Positions 47,205-57,477 of a stretch of DNA of 64,000 bases are shown in pieces (position 1 is the stretch's first letter; the number at the start of each line of letters is the position of its first letter). A program made the translations under genes and the position numbers. The DNA comes from Monosiga brevicollis MX1 (taxonomy: Eukaryota; Opisthokonta; Choanoflagellata; Craspedida; Salpingoecidae): NCBI RefSeq assembly GCF_000002865.3, contig NW_001865070.1, forward strand, positions 8,012-72,011, in the 5' to 3' direction. Under the pieces are notes generated by a model. The model was not told the origin of the DNA. It searched no databases and saw nothing but the letters and a program-made list of their open reading frames with translations.

Positions 47205-48210
47205 AGGGAGAGAGCGCGCGCGAAGGGAGAGAGAGAAATTGAATAGCAGGCCATCGCTTTTGGAGCAAGCAATTGCACCTGTAAACATGTCAAAGCACTG
47301 GAGTACTCGAGGTGTTGGTAAATGGGCCAAATGCGACAGCCTTCGGCCGCCATGGCGGCCAAGCGCCGAGCTCGCTCCTCTTGGCAGGATGCTAATAGTA
47401 AAAATCAGGGTTGTGAGCCTGAAACTTGATGAGATCAAAGGACACGACAAGGGCAGCAGACCTGCACAAGTGAGCTCGAGGTAGGACGAGGACATCATAG
47501 AGGCGGGCTCCGTCAGGCAGGTTGAGCCGCCTGTTTGAATACATGGAGTTGGAACGTGTTCAAAAGTCGGGTGAGAACCGGCATTCCTCCTTCTGCAAAG
47601 GATCTGAGCACGGAGCGGAGGCACACACCGGTCAGTTCCCATTGCTTCCAATCCTGCAAGAGCTCAACGCATTGTTGGCGCGGAGCATTGCACTAAGGTC
47701 ACAGGTTGTGGAGCCGGGCGGCCAAAAGCACGTGTGTGAGAAGCGGCGGGGAGATACTCGAAACATGAACAAGAGTCAGTTCAAAGGTGGCTCAAAATGG
47801 TTGTCACCTCGAGCTGGCGCACGAAGAGGCTACGGTGCAGCGCTGCACTGGTGTCAAAGCCGCAGAGAACATTCGAGGCGGCTTGAATGGCAGCTATCGC
47901 GGAAGTGCAATTGCTCGAGCAAAACTGGGTCACAGACAGAGCTAGGTGAGTCTGCCGAGGGTCTGAGCCACTAGCGATCAAGGCCGGACGCCTCGGGAGA
48001 ACAGCCCACCTGCTCGTTGTCGGCGGTTTCGTTATTATTATCCGGGGGTACAAGACGCTCGAGGGACGAGACTCCACATGCCGCTTGCGCGTGCACCACC
48101 GCAGCGTCAACAGCATCCAAGTCACATGCGGCAGGTAAATTGGCAATCGAGGCGCCACAAGCGGCCGCCAAGAGGGCGAGCACCAAAAACCGACCCGCCA
48201 ACCCTAGCAT
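45050..48210 (-). CDS. Unrecognised secreted Cys-rich protein, intron-rich
   Basis: Exon 1 (from 48210) encodes a signal peptide (MLGLAGRFLVLALLAAACG) and a Cys-containing segment ending ETADNEQ at a GTGGGC donor. Downstream exons found by splice sites and open frames read HLALSVTQFCSSNCTSAIAA, CNAPRQQCVELLQDWKQWEL, CQEERARRLAAMAAEGCRIW, a longer exon ending VCIRSRDR (47075-46878), RQCAAQLQPTVERYYLE, PSGSCAPTDVDGSCAKP, a longer exon with CVDGCAKSM, CCGIQGSPCGAELYDACLDF (46027 to about 45770), and two last exons to a stop at 45050. Cys spacing suggests repeated helical disulfide modules (CxxxC pairs about 40-60 residues apart). I do not recognise the family. No membrane segment is seen at the end. 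GA repeats and an A-run lie in its introns. Confidence 0.65.
45289..45335. repeat. (GA)n microsatellite in intron
   Basis: GA repeat of about 45 bases, read as (TC)n on the coding strand, between two 3' exons of the secreted Cys-rich gene. Confidence 0.95.
45727..45757. repeat. A tract in intron
   Basis: About 30 consecutive A, poly-T on the coding strand, in the same gene. Confidence 0.95.
47155..47215. repeat. (GA)n microsatellite in intron
   Basis: GA repeat of about 60 bases with GGGA interruptions, in an intron of the secreted Cys-rich gene; again (TC)n on the coding strand. Confidence 0.95.
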
Positions 48211-48847
48211 CTTGATCTTTCAAATCACACGCCTGGTTTGATGCTCGGTGATTATTCAACTGGCGACACGCCCCGGTGGCCTGATCCTGGGATCCAAGGA
48301 TCCGACGGCAAGGCCAAAAAGCCAGGTTCTTCGATGCCTCTCCTCTCCCCAATGCGCGCTGCGCCGCTGCGTTCTAAAAAACACACCCACCTCAAAAGTG
48401 TTGTTGGCAAGCCCTGCCATGCATGCATGTATGCATTTGTCCCCTCTCTTGAGGCTTTGCAATAAAAAAAAAAAAAAAAAAAAGCACTCAAGTCCCCCAA
48501 GCCCTCTCTGCCTGCGCATCCCTGAGTCACAAGGCCTGGCTTTTTCAGCCTCGTGGCTCTCGCGTTGTCTCTCTCCCCCTCTCCCTCCTCTCTCATGTGT
48601 CTGAACAGAGATCTTACGCTACTTTCAGTAAAGCCGCGGCCACAAAACAAGCTGTGCATTCTTTGCCTGGTGCCTGCCCTTCTGTGCGTGCTGTCCTTCA
48701 AACAACACAGGCCGAAACCAGGCAGACCAAGAAAAACCGGGAGTAGGCATTGAAAAGAATCGGTCTAATTGGGTCGGCGATAGGAGAAATTGGTGTCATG
48801 GGTGTCAAAAAAGGGGAGGGGGCAAAAGCAGGATCTAGTCGGGACTC
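48211..48847. other. Intergenic; A tract
   Basis: Between the start of the secreted Cys-rich gene and the 3' end of the CapA-like gene. A run of A at about 48463-48483. No gene recognised. Confidence 0.6.
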
Positions 48848-50346
48848 TCAGGAAGAAAAATCGGCAGTCCAATCATGCGGACCATCTAGGGTATAGGCGA
48901 GGCGATGTTGCTCAGGACACCAGTCAATCCATTTTGTGGTGTAGTCAAGCATGCCGTCGGGCTGCAAGGTTAATTGCAGACATTGGCCTACATTAACGTG
49001 GCGCAGGTTCACAAAACTCTCGAGGCCTTCGAGGCCCATGCCATTGAGGTCGCCGAGGCTAAAGGCCACCAAGTGTTGGCGGGCCCCGCGACGCACTTGC
49101 ACTGTAGGCTGAACGGTGTGGGGATGTCCACCTAGCAAGCAGTCAAAGCCGGCAGCAAGAAAGGCCTCAGTGTCGTCCAGCGTCTGCTGATTGGGATACC
49201 ATTGAAATTCATAGCCCCAGTGTGGGAGGCCCACGAGAAAATCGAGCTCATGCTTGCGACGCTCGGCCAGCCAGTTGTGCTCGAGCACTTGGGCATAGCG
49301 CTGGACCTTATGACAAGGATGATTGGGTTCCGGGTCCAGATTGAGCCAGTGGGTCCAAGCCGCAAAGCCCAGACGAAGACCATGAACGTGAATCACAGAG
49401 AGGTTTGAGGGCCCCACGCCCACCACATGGATGCCCGCTTGCTGTAGGACGCGAACAGTGAATTGCACGGAAGAGTTGGTCACATCGTATTCCTGGTCCA
49501 TGGTGTGATTGTTGGCGAACGAGGCCACGATGCATTGATGTTTGGGGTCGAGATCCAGGTCGTGCACAAACTGGAGAAAGATGTCGGCGGACATGGCGTG
49601 CATGCAAAAGGCACGGCGAGGAGCCGGCAGCAAGGGGGTCTCCAAGTTGAAGAGAATCACATCGGCGGCTTTGAGGTCGGCTCGCATGACCGGATCCACA
49701 TGAGTGGGAAGACGATCCAAGGGCATGAGGTCGCCCAAGGCCACCACGCGCACGGGTTGGCGCCTTGGACGTGGGCGCAGACTGTGCGCGTAGCTGATTG
49801 GCGTGGCGGCGGCAGCATCTGATTCACGAGGTGCTACAAGATCTTCGGGGGACATGGCACGCAGGCGGCCGTCGAAAGCCAGAGTAGCCATGTCCTGGCG
49901 CAACCAGGCCCGGAGCGGCCCCGTGTTGGTCTCAGGCTGCAAACAGCGAAATGGCCAGCGTGGGATATACCACCAGGGAAAGCTAAGGTCACGGCTTAAA
50001 TGAAAGGGATTAAATAATCGGCAGAGATATTCTCCGAGCTTGAATGGCAGCTGTCGTGGCGCGGCCCCACCCGCGCTCAGCGGTCCGACCGTCATGTCAG
50101 CCAGGCTCCGCCCCCACGCCAGAAGCGACACACGGCGCACCTGCACGCAACAACAAAAGACACTATCCCCACGCCATACACCCTCTCGCACCCTCTTACA
50201 CCAGACCTGCGGCGGGCGCGCGCGGGAACCTCACGCGCATTGGTGAGGCGACGTGAAGGCCGTGCGCCAGAAAGTGAGGCGTTGTGCCGAAAGAGAGAGA
50301 GAGAGAGAGAGAGAGAACGTGCATGTGGACTTACTTTGTCTGACAT
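48848..50346 (-). CDS. CapA/PgsA-like calcineurin-fold protein (PGA_cap family), likely of bacterial origin
   Basis: Exon 1 is only MSDK (50346-50335, GTAAGT donor). It joins at a strong acceptor to one long exon, 50140-48848; 434 residues in all. The long exon carries the CapA metallophosphatase-like motifs in order: VVALGDLMPLDRLP, VILFNLETPL, VASFANNHTMDQ, GLPHWGYEFQWYPNQQ, LLGGHPHTVQP and AFSLGDLNG. In bacteria such proteins take part in capsule or poly-gamma-glutamate synthesis, and the fold is that of metal-dependent phosphoesterases; the role here is unknown. A 1.29-kb uninterrupted coding exon is unusual among these genes and suits acquisition from a bacterium with a later short 5' exon. 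That origin is inferred. A CT tract lies in the intron. Confidence 0.85.
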
Positions 50347-50460
50347 CTTGCCACCTGGGGTTGTCGGGAGTCATGATTTACTATTTTACTTTCTATCTAA
50401 TGATGTGAGGATGTTGTAGCATTTTTTTTTTGTTTTTTTTTGTTTTCAACATTGAGAACA

Positions 50461-50462
<2 letters not shown>

Positions 50463-50532
<70 letters not shown>

Positions 50533-50865
50533 NNNNNNNNNNNNNNNNNNNNNNNNNNNNNNNNNNNNNNNNNNNNNNNNNNNNNNNNNNNNNNNNNNNN
50601 NNNNNNNNNNNNNNNNNNNNNNNNNNNNNNNNNNNNNNNNNNNNNNNNNNNNNNNNNNNNNNNNNNNNNNNNNNNNNNNNNNNNNNNNNNNNNNNNNNNN
50701 NNNNNNNNNNNNNNNNNNNNNNNNNNNNNNNNNNNNNNNNNNNNNNNNNNNNNNNNNNNNNNNNNNNNNNNNNNNNNNNNNNNNNNNNNNNNNNNNNNNN
50801 NNNNNNNNNNNNNNNNNNNNNNNNNNNNNNNNNNNNNNNNNNNNNNNNNNNNNNNNNNNNNNNNN
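50463..50865. repeat. (CT)n microsatellite running into an assembly gap
   Basis: About 70 bases of CT end at 50532 where 333 N begin (50533-50865). The gap probably reflects the repeat itself. The 5' end of the SH3YL1 gene must lie in or before it. Confidence 0.98.
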
Positions 50866-50906
50866 TCACGGGGCACTCGCTGCCGAAACGACGGTGCTGG
50901 TATTAG

Positions 50907-53157
50907 GAGTGTCGGCGGGCGGCAACCATTTTGAACGAATTCACCATCCCATCCGCGAATCGCGGCCCGGACAAGCTCATCCCTCAAGGTATCGCGGTCT
51001 GCTCTTCGCCAAGCCGTCGAATCAGTCCCATCAAGTGCAGGCCATCATCAGCGCCTTTCACAGGCCAGCTCACGCAGCCCTTGCCTTGCTGCTTCGCAAT
51101 ATCTTCCACCTGCTCCATAGGCATTCTGGCAGCCGCCAAGGGGTTGGCCATTATCACCGTCTTTCGCATTGGCTTTGTCGTCACGGTGCGCGCGGGCAGT
51201 GGTCTTGTGGTGGCTCGCGATGGCAGCGGTAATTGGTCAGCGCCCACTTGCATTGGCATGGGCGGTATGGGTGGTGGTCTCGAGATTGGTGGCGAGGTAC
51301 GCACAGCCCGATTGGTGCCTCTTGCGTCTCGCCCCCGTCGTTCTTCTCGCACTTCTCTCATTGATCGGGATCTCACCACCATCGCTTGTGCCTTCCCGCC
51401 GCCGCTCTCACCGGGCTCCGTTGAATCTCTATTTCTCGACTTTGGGCTAGATTACCAACTTTGTCATTGTTCTCAACTCTGATCGCGCCGTGCGAGCCTT
51501 TTCACAGCGCGGTCAGGTGACCCTGGGCGGCTCCCTGAGCGTGGCAGCCGGTCCCCTTGGTCGCGCTGCAGAGGCAGATGTGGCACTCAACAAACCTGCT
51601 GCCTTTTACACGTACTCGCGCACACGCGGCCTCTATGCAGGTTAGATGCCAGTGCCTCTGTCGCCCCTGTTAAAACTATTAGGCGCAGCACACGCATGTC
51701 AATGAAGGCCCGGGCTTGAAGTGTACCGCATCACCCCGTCCGTGGTCCATTCGCGGTAGGATTGACCATCGAGGGAGCCGTGATTATGGAACGGCGCGGC
51801 GCCAATCGCAAAGTCTATGGCACGGATGTTCGCTCCGCTGATTTGCTCAATGGACGCGTGGGCCGTCCTCGCGAGGCCATACCCTTGTATGCAACTTGCG
51901 TTCACACCACCTCGCTGCTCGCCCAGCTCCCCAAGCACGAGCACTCACAGTATGCTGCGTCACCTTTGCACGGTTCTCATTTCAATTCTCTCTTGTTCCC
52001 TGTGCATTTGAAGGTACTCTGCACTCGAGGCTGCGACGGGCGGTCGCCTGGGCTCGGTAGTGCATGGCGTTGACAACGCGTTACGCAACGGCACATCGGC
52101 CGCAGATACCATGTCCCGGCTTAAAAGTGTCGCGCACCGGCCAACAGCAAGCTCATCCAATTCCTCGAGTACCAAAGAAGCATCCACGGCGCGCCACAGC
52201 CGCAGCTTTAGCTTCCGGTCGAAAAACAAGGACTCTGATGGCTCCACGCATGCCCAGCGCAAGTCGTTCTTTTCTCGTGGCTCCCACCATACTTCCAAGT
52301 CCAAGCACCGTGCGTTGAATCACAGGCAATGTTCGACAGTCTATCCGCACGACCCCTGACAACTAACCTAGCGTCAACTGGTAGGTGATCAAGCCGATGT
52401 GAGCAGCAATAGTACAGGTGGCAACATGTTGTTTGAGCAGGATGTCAAACTCAGTGTTCGGCCCGTTCGCGGCGCCCCTGTGCGTGCTACTTCCGGTACG
52501 AACTTGACGTTGATTCTTGCTCTCTTCTTGCCCATCTTGTTACACTCTTGTCCTCACGCCGGCTGTTTGGTGCCCCGCTGCGCACAGCAAAATCAGCCTC
52601 AGCGCAAGCCAGCAAACCAGCGCGCCGGTCAACCAAAAGCAACAATAGCGCGGGCAGTGCCTCCGCTGCTGCTTCTTCAACCGCAAGCACAATGGCCGAT
52701 CTTCCATTTACTCGACACTCGTACGCTTCGTTTTTCGTCTGCGCGTAACACTGTGCCGAGATGTGGAAACAAGGGGCGAAAGAGGAGAAGGCCAATCAAG
52801 GAAAAAAACAAACATTAATCCATACCCCGTTGGAATGTATGTGGTTGTGGTCGTTGTGTTTAGGAGCATGGCACGGGAGCCCGATATTTGGGACGACGAT
52901 GTTGAAGTCACAGTACGTCACCCGAGTTGAAGCTACGATAGCTACGCATCGCCTCCCGCTGATGCGTGCTGTCTGGTTGTGGTTAGGCATTGTTCGACTA
53001 CCAAGGAACTATGGATTGCGATCTCTCATTTCGCCAGGGTGACCGCATTAAAATTATCACTCGCACCGACTCACGACATGACTGGTGGGAGGGTGAACAT
53101 GACGGTCGCATTGGCATTTTTCCTGCCAATTTCACAAGTGACATTGGGAAGCAGTAG
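50907..53157 (+). CDS. SH3YL1: SH3YL1-type SYLF-SH3 protein (5' end lost in gap)
   Basis: The first visible exon (50907-50988, after TATTAG) reads ECRRAATILNEFTIP and RGPDKLIPQ, like the SYLF start of SH3YL1. Later exons give ILAAAKGLAIITVFRIGF, GSGLVVARDGSGNWSAPTC, GGMGGGLEIGGE, VIVLNSDRAVRAFSQRGQV, SVAAGPLGRAAEADVAL, YSRTRGLYAGLTIEGAVI and KVYGTDV. A long Ser/Lys-rich linker follows. The last exon encodes an SH3 domain (ALFDYQGTMDCDLSFRQGDR, then WWEGEHDGRIGIFPANF) ending at 53155. SYLF domains bind phosphoinositides; SH3YL1 and yeast Ysc84 link membranes to actin assembly. The missing N-terminus should be some ten residues plus the start. Confidence 0.92.
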
Positions 53158-53556
53158 ACCTTGGCCCGCGCTTCCTTTGCGATTGTGTATTCATACTTAT
53201 GCGTGTCACTAAAATCTGGATGTAAGAATATTATTGCTCGTCTCTGTCAGCGCTCAAATCGAATTGTTGACGCATCGCGACACTCGTTGAGACAACCGGT
53301 GCAGACAACGTACATGCACGCTGAGCTTCATCACGTGGCAGTTCAACTGCGACTTGATGTCAAAGGAAGGACTTTAAACCCCAAACACACAACGCGTAAC
53401 AGACAGCTCTCTGAGCCACACGTGTCAACCCCAAAAAGGATCACCATAACAAATCAACAGGTCAAAGACTCTTAAAAAAAAAAATAACGTAAAGGGCTGC
53501 ACGCTTTCTGAAAAGTGCCAGGTTCAAGATTAGCAAGAATTGGTGAGCTCGCTGTG
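53158..53556. other. Convergent 3' intergenic
   Basis: Between the tail-to-tail SH3YL1 and SH2-receptor genes. An A-run of 12 at 53474-53485. No gene. Confidence 0.6.
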
Positions 53557-56500
53557 CTATGCCAGGCTTTGATCGCCGCCAAAGTACTCGAGGTAGGCGG
53601 CCTGAACATCCACTTTTTGCCACGTGTTACATTTGCGTCGCGCTGCAACGCTTAGTTTGAGCCCAGCATTGATGACAGCCGACTTGTCGTGACAATTGGG
53701 ACGTGCTTGGCTTTCCAGGTAAGCCAGGTGCTTGTCACAGCAGTTTTGAAGCTGCACAGCTCCTTTGGAGCCAAGTCGCCCCTGGTACAAGTCGTGCTGA
53801 CAAAAATGTTCGACCAGCGCACCCAGGCTGGCAAAGTCCATGTTTAATATCGCAAAGCGGCCATCGGCTCGTTGGTGGATGCGCTCCTGTTGCAAAGCCT
53901 TCTTACTGTCGATGAATGATAGCGCTCGCATGGAAGCCTCCCCGCTGGCGCTGGGCCGAATCAAAAAGCAGCCACTGCCACCTGGTGCCTGTAGCCAGCG
54001 TCGCGCTCGTTCCGAGTCAGGGCAACGGGTCAGGCAAACAATCAGATTGAAAAATACATCGGTGTGCCATTCCATGCGCGCTGGATCACTGCTCAGTTCA
54101 TGCTCTGATGTCGCCAAGAGTGCCATGGCGGACGGCGGCCCAGTCGCATCAGATGCGCTAGATACACCAACAAATCCGTAGACCTGAGACGGTGGATGAT
54201 CGGGCACTTGGTACTCTCCTTCCGGAGCGCTATACATGCGCTGGGGAGCCGTGGTAGTTGTTGCCAGATAGTAAGACGGATCTTCACTGGCCGTCAGGGG
54301 AGAAATGGGAACGTCGTAAGAGGCTTTGAGGCTGCTTGATTTGGCCTGCTTAACCAGCTGTCGAGGCGCATCATACTCATTCTCCCCCTCTTGGTCTGCG
54401 CCGCGACGATACACCATGGCAGGGACATCATAAGCGTCCTCCGACGGCTCGTCTTGGCGTTGCGCGACTGCCGTCTTTCGTGTCTGTTGGCGTACTGCAT
54501 CAGGCACATCATAATTGGCGTCGAGTGCCGACTGCACTTTGTCAAAGGGGAAAGAGGTTTGAGCTTGCCGGCGAACGGCTTCTGGAACATCATAGTCGGC
54601 GTCGAGCGCCGACTGCACTTTGTCAAAGGGAAAGGAAGTGTCCACGTATCCTGCATTTGACACCACGGAACCTGAGGCAAACGCCCCTCGGGTCTTCTTG
54701 GGCAAGGGCACAGGTGTGTCATAGGCGTGGTTATCCGCCGAGTAACCCGGAGGTGCGGTGCTGGCAGTGGAATTGCCCAGCGGCATGGGCGTTCCATAAG
54801 GGTGATAGGCGTTGCCTCTTGCCTTGAGCTGCGGGTCGCCATAGGAATGAATGCCATGCTCCGGTTTGAGCGGCGCATCGACCGTGCCATATTCGTGCAC
54901 GGCCTCGCCATACTCGGGTGGCATGTCGCCTTGTTCAATGGGGTTGCCGTAGTCGTCGACAAGACCGTGTTGGTGACTGAGCCCGTTGTAGCTGTGAACC
55001 GTGGATATGGCCGGGTCGGTGGCGCCGTCCAAACGGTCATACGAGGCTTGGGCTCCCGTAGGATGCTGAAGGTGATTGTAATTGGGTTGTGCGGTAGCGC
55101 TGGCGGTGCTACGATCCTCCATCTCCGTGGAACCTACAACAAATCCGTGAGGAGGTGGCGTGAGCTGGCAGGAGAAACGAGTGACTCGTGGAACATTGCG
55201 CGGATGCATTGGTGCACGTGAGTCTGGAGTAACTCTATCACTAACCGAGAGTCTCATCGCCGTAGAGTGGGTTGGATGACATGGGAACGGCGTCCGGTGC
55301 TACACCAAACCGGTGAAAGGAGGTGGCGTGAGCTGGCAGGAGAAACGAGTGACTCGTCGAACTTTGCGCGGATGCATTGGTGCATGTGAGTCTGGAGCAG
55401 CTCTATCACTAACCGAGAGTTTCATCGCCGTAGAGTGGGTTGGATGACATGGGAACGGTGTCCGGTGCCACGAGCGGCTTGCGACCACGTGTGGATCGAC
55501 GATATACAACCACAACCACGATCAGCACAAGGGCCATAACTGCGACAACTATGGGGACGATCATGGAGGCCTTGTTCTTTCGGTCTTGACTGGCGGCGGC
55601 ACCTTTGGTCGTCATGGCCGGGTCTAGCGTTGTTGGTGGTGGAACGGCAACGTAGAGGCGCACAACGGTGACGGCCTGCACATTGGCGCCCATCAGTTCA
55701 GATACGTTGCTCGGGCAGACCAAGGGTAGCGTGATGTTACGACCCTCGGTGCCTCCAAAAGCAAGCATAAAGGCATGGCCAAACTCGCCAATGACGGTGA
55801 GTTGAGCTTGGACTTCAACTTCCTCGGGCATGGCCTCATCGCCACGGGTAAGCTGATCCCCGACGAGCCAGCCTTGATCAAGGCGGCCGAGCTGCGTGGC
55901 TGGAAGCGTGCCGTTATTGATGGCAAGCCATTGAAGAATGGATTGGCTGACCCATTGCGCAAAGACTTCTGAGGCTGTGTGCTCATCACCACGACGACGT
56001 TGCGCCCCATCCAGACTCGCATTGACGCGGGCCCCGATGGTCAGCGTGGACCAGGTGCAAGGTCCGGAGCGGAGAGCGTCTCCTGAGCAATTGCCGTGAC
56101 AATTGGTTTGGCAGTCCCGAAGCCACGGCCGGTGGCTCTTGCCTTGGGCGCTGGGCGTAGCGCATTCAAGCCGGGGCGACCAGGGGGACCAGGTGGCAGG
56201 TGCACCGGAGACACAGGGACGAGAGTCTGACTCCTGCTCGGTGCCATCCAGGGAGCAAGAGCGGGACCAAGTCTGTTGGCCCGATCCACAGGTGGATTGG
56301 CTGCAGGGAGAAGCAATGTTCCAGGGATTCCAAGAAGCGCCGCCGCAAGCACGCTGGCTGGCGTCAACGGAGCCGGGCGTGCATTTTGAGAGGCCAGCAG
56401 CTACACACTCGCCCACGCAGGGGCGCGAGCGCTGCTGGCCGGCTGCCACGATGGGGCCACAGTCGGACTTGCAGCTGGACCAAGGTGACCAGGTCGCCCA

Positions 56501-57477
56501 TGCGTAAGGGGTTACATAGCAGTCGCGCTCTTCGCTGTCAACCTGCCCTGCGGTGCAAGAGCCAGGGCAAGTTCCCGGAATGCAGGAGCGCTCTCGGGCC
56601 GCGGTACCTGAACCACAGGCGGCGTTGCAAGACCAGGAGGACCAAGACCCGTAGGCGCTTTTGGAGGGGGCGGTGCACGCGTCCTCGGACTGCGTGTTGC
56701 ACTTGCTGGAGGAGCGAGATCGCCGACCGTCACAGTTACAACTCGACCAAGAAGACCAAGCAAAGGGATCGCAAGTTCTTGATTGTGAGGTTCCGCATCT
56801 ACTAGAAGTGCGGGTGCTCCTCTGAGTAGCGCACGAACAATCGGACCAGCTGGACCAGGAGAAGGGGTCACACGAATCGGTCTGCGTCTTGCCACAGCGG
56901 CTCGAGCTGCGAGTGCGCGTGCTCGAGCTGCACGAGCAGGAAGACCAGCTGAGCCAAGTGTAGGCGGTGCAGCCGCGTGTTTCAGAGCCACAATTGTTGG
57001 GTTTGGTTCGCGTCTGCGTTCCGGCGCAAGTGCAGGAACTCCAGCTACCCCAGCTGCAGTACAGACAGGTGTTGACATAGCCGAGATTGTTACGCCAATT
57101 GCTGGGCCTGGTGCATACGTTTCGAGTGTTGCAGCAGGTCGTCCCTGAATTGGACGAGTCTGGATAATACCAAGTGTCTTTGGGCAGGGTATGGAGAGGG
57201 CGCCCAAGCGGGAGGTGCAACAAGTCAGCGGAACAGGCGAGGAGGGGCAGTCAAGCAAGGGGCGGCTGGGGGTCAGTTACTTACACAATTGCCCGCAGGC
57301 GCAATTTTTGTTGGAGGCGCCATCAACCCAAGACCAATGGCCGGGGGAGGCAGGGGTACAGGCGTAACTGTATCCCCAGCTTTTGCATTGTGCATTCGTA
57401 TAAGCCAAGGTAACTTGTGGTAGCAGGGCCGTGCCAAGCACCAGGATGGTGGTTGCCAAGTGGAGGTGGGTGAACAT
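53557..57477 (-). CDS. Receptor: TSP1 repeats, one membrane helix, two NPLY motifs, 11 YxxP motifs and a C-terminal SH2 domain
   Basis: Four exons, frame-checked: 57477-57285, 57177-55414, 55299-55246, 55133-53557; 1195 residues (the 5' edge of exon 2 could instead be near 57160). Signal peptide HLATTILVLGTALLPQVTLA, a small Cys module, then about eight thrombospondin type-1 repeats (WSSWSDCSC, WSSWSSCNC, WSPWSSCKSDCG and others). Membrane helix MIVPIVVAVMALVLIVVVVV followed by YRRSTRGRK. The tail has SSNPLYGDETL twice (NPxY class), then 11 YxxP sites including YDVP four times, YDTP, YDAP, YGNP, YGDP, YGTP, YSAP and YQVP, as in p130Cas/Crk substrates. The C-terminal SH2 domain has the phosphotyrosine-binding FLIRPS (FLVRES) and the following HQRADGRFAI strand. 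No kinase domain is present. A partner kinase must act in trans; this is inferred. Confidence 0.87.
55133..55468. repeat. Tandem duplication of about 168 bp that duplicates an exon
   Basis: Copies at about 55133-55300 and 55301-55468 match at all but about seven positions over the alignable 147 bases. Each covers intron sequence plus the 54 bases coding APDxVPMSSNPLYGDETL and the same GTTAGT donor. The left copy has gained a usable acceptor (GTGTAG before 55299), so it forms a separate in-frame exon. Confidence 0.9.

Noticed and set aside
50393-50987. Frames spanning the N gap
   Set aside because: They are built of translated CT repeat and unknown bases.
53557-55257. SH2 protein as a separate cytosolic gene starting at 55257
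   Set aside because: That start lies in the duplicated exon read in another frame. The acceptor at 55133 and phase agreement with the TSP1 receptor support one gene.
55693-56367. Alternative-frame ORFs over the TSP1 region
   Set aside because: They are shadows of the Cys/Trp/Ser-rich receptor frame, with no domain of their own.
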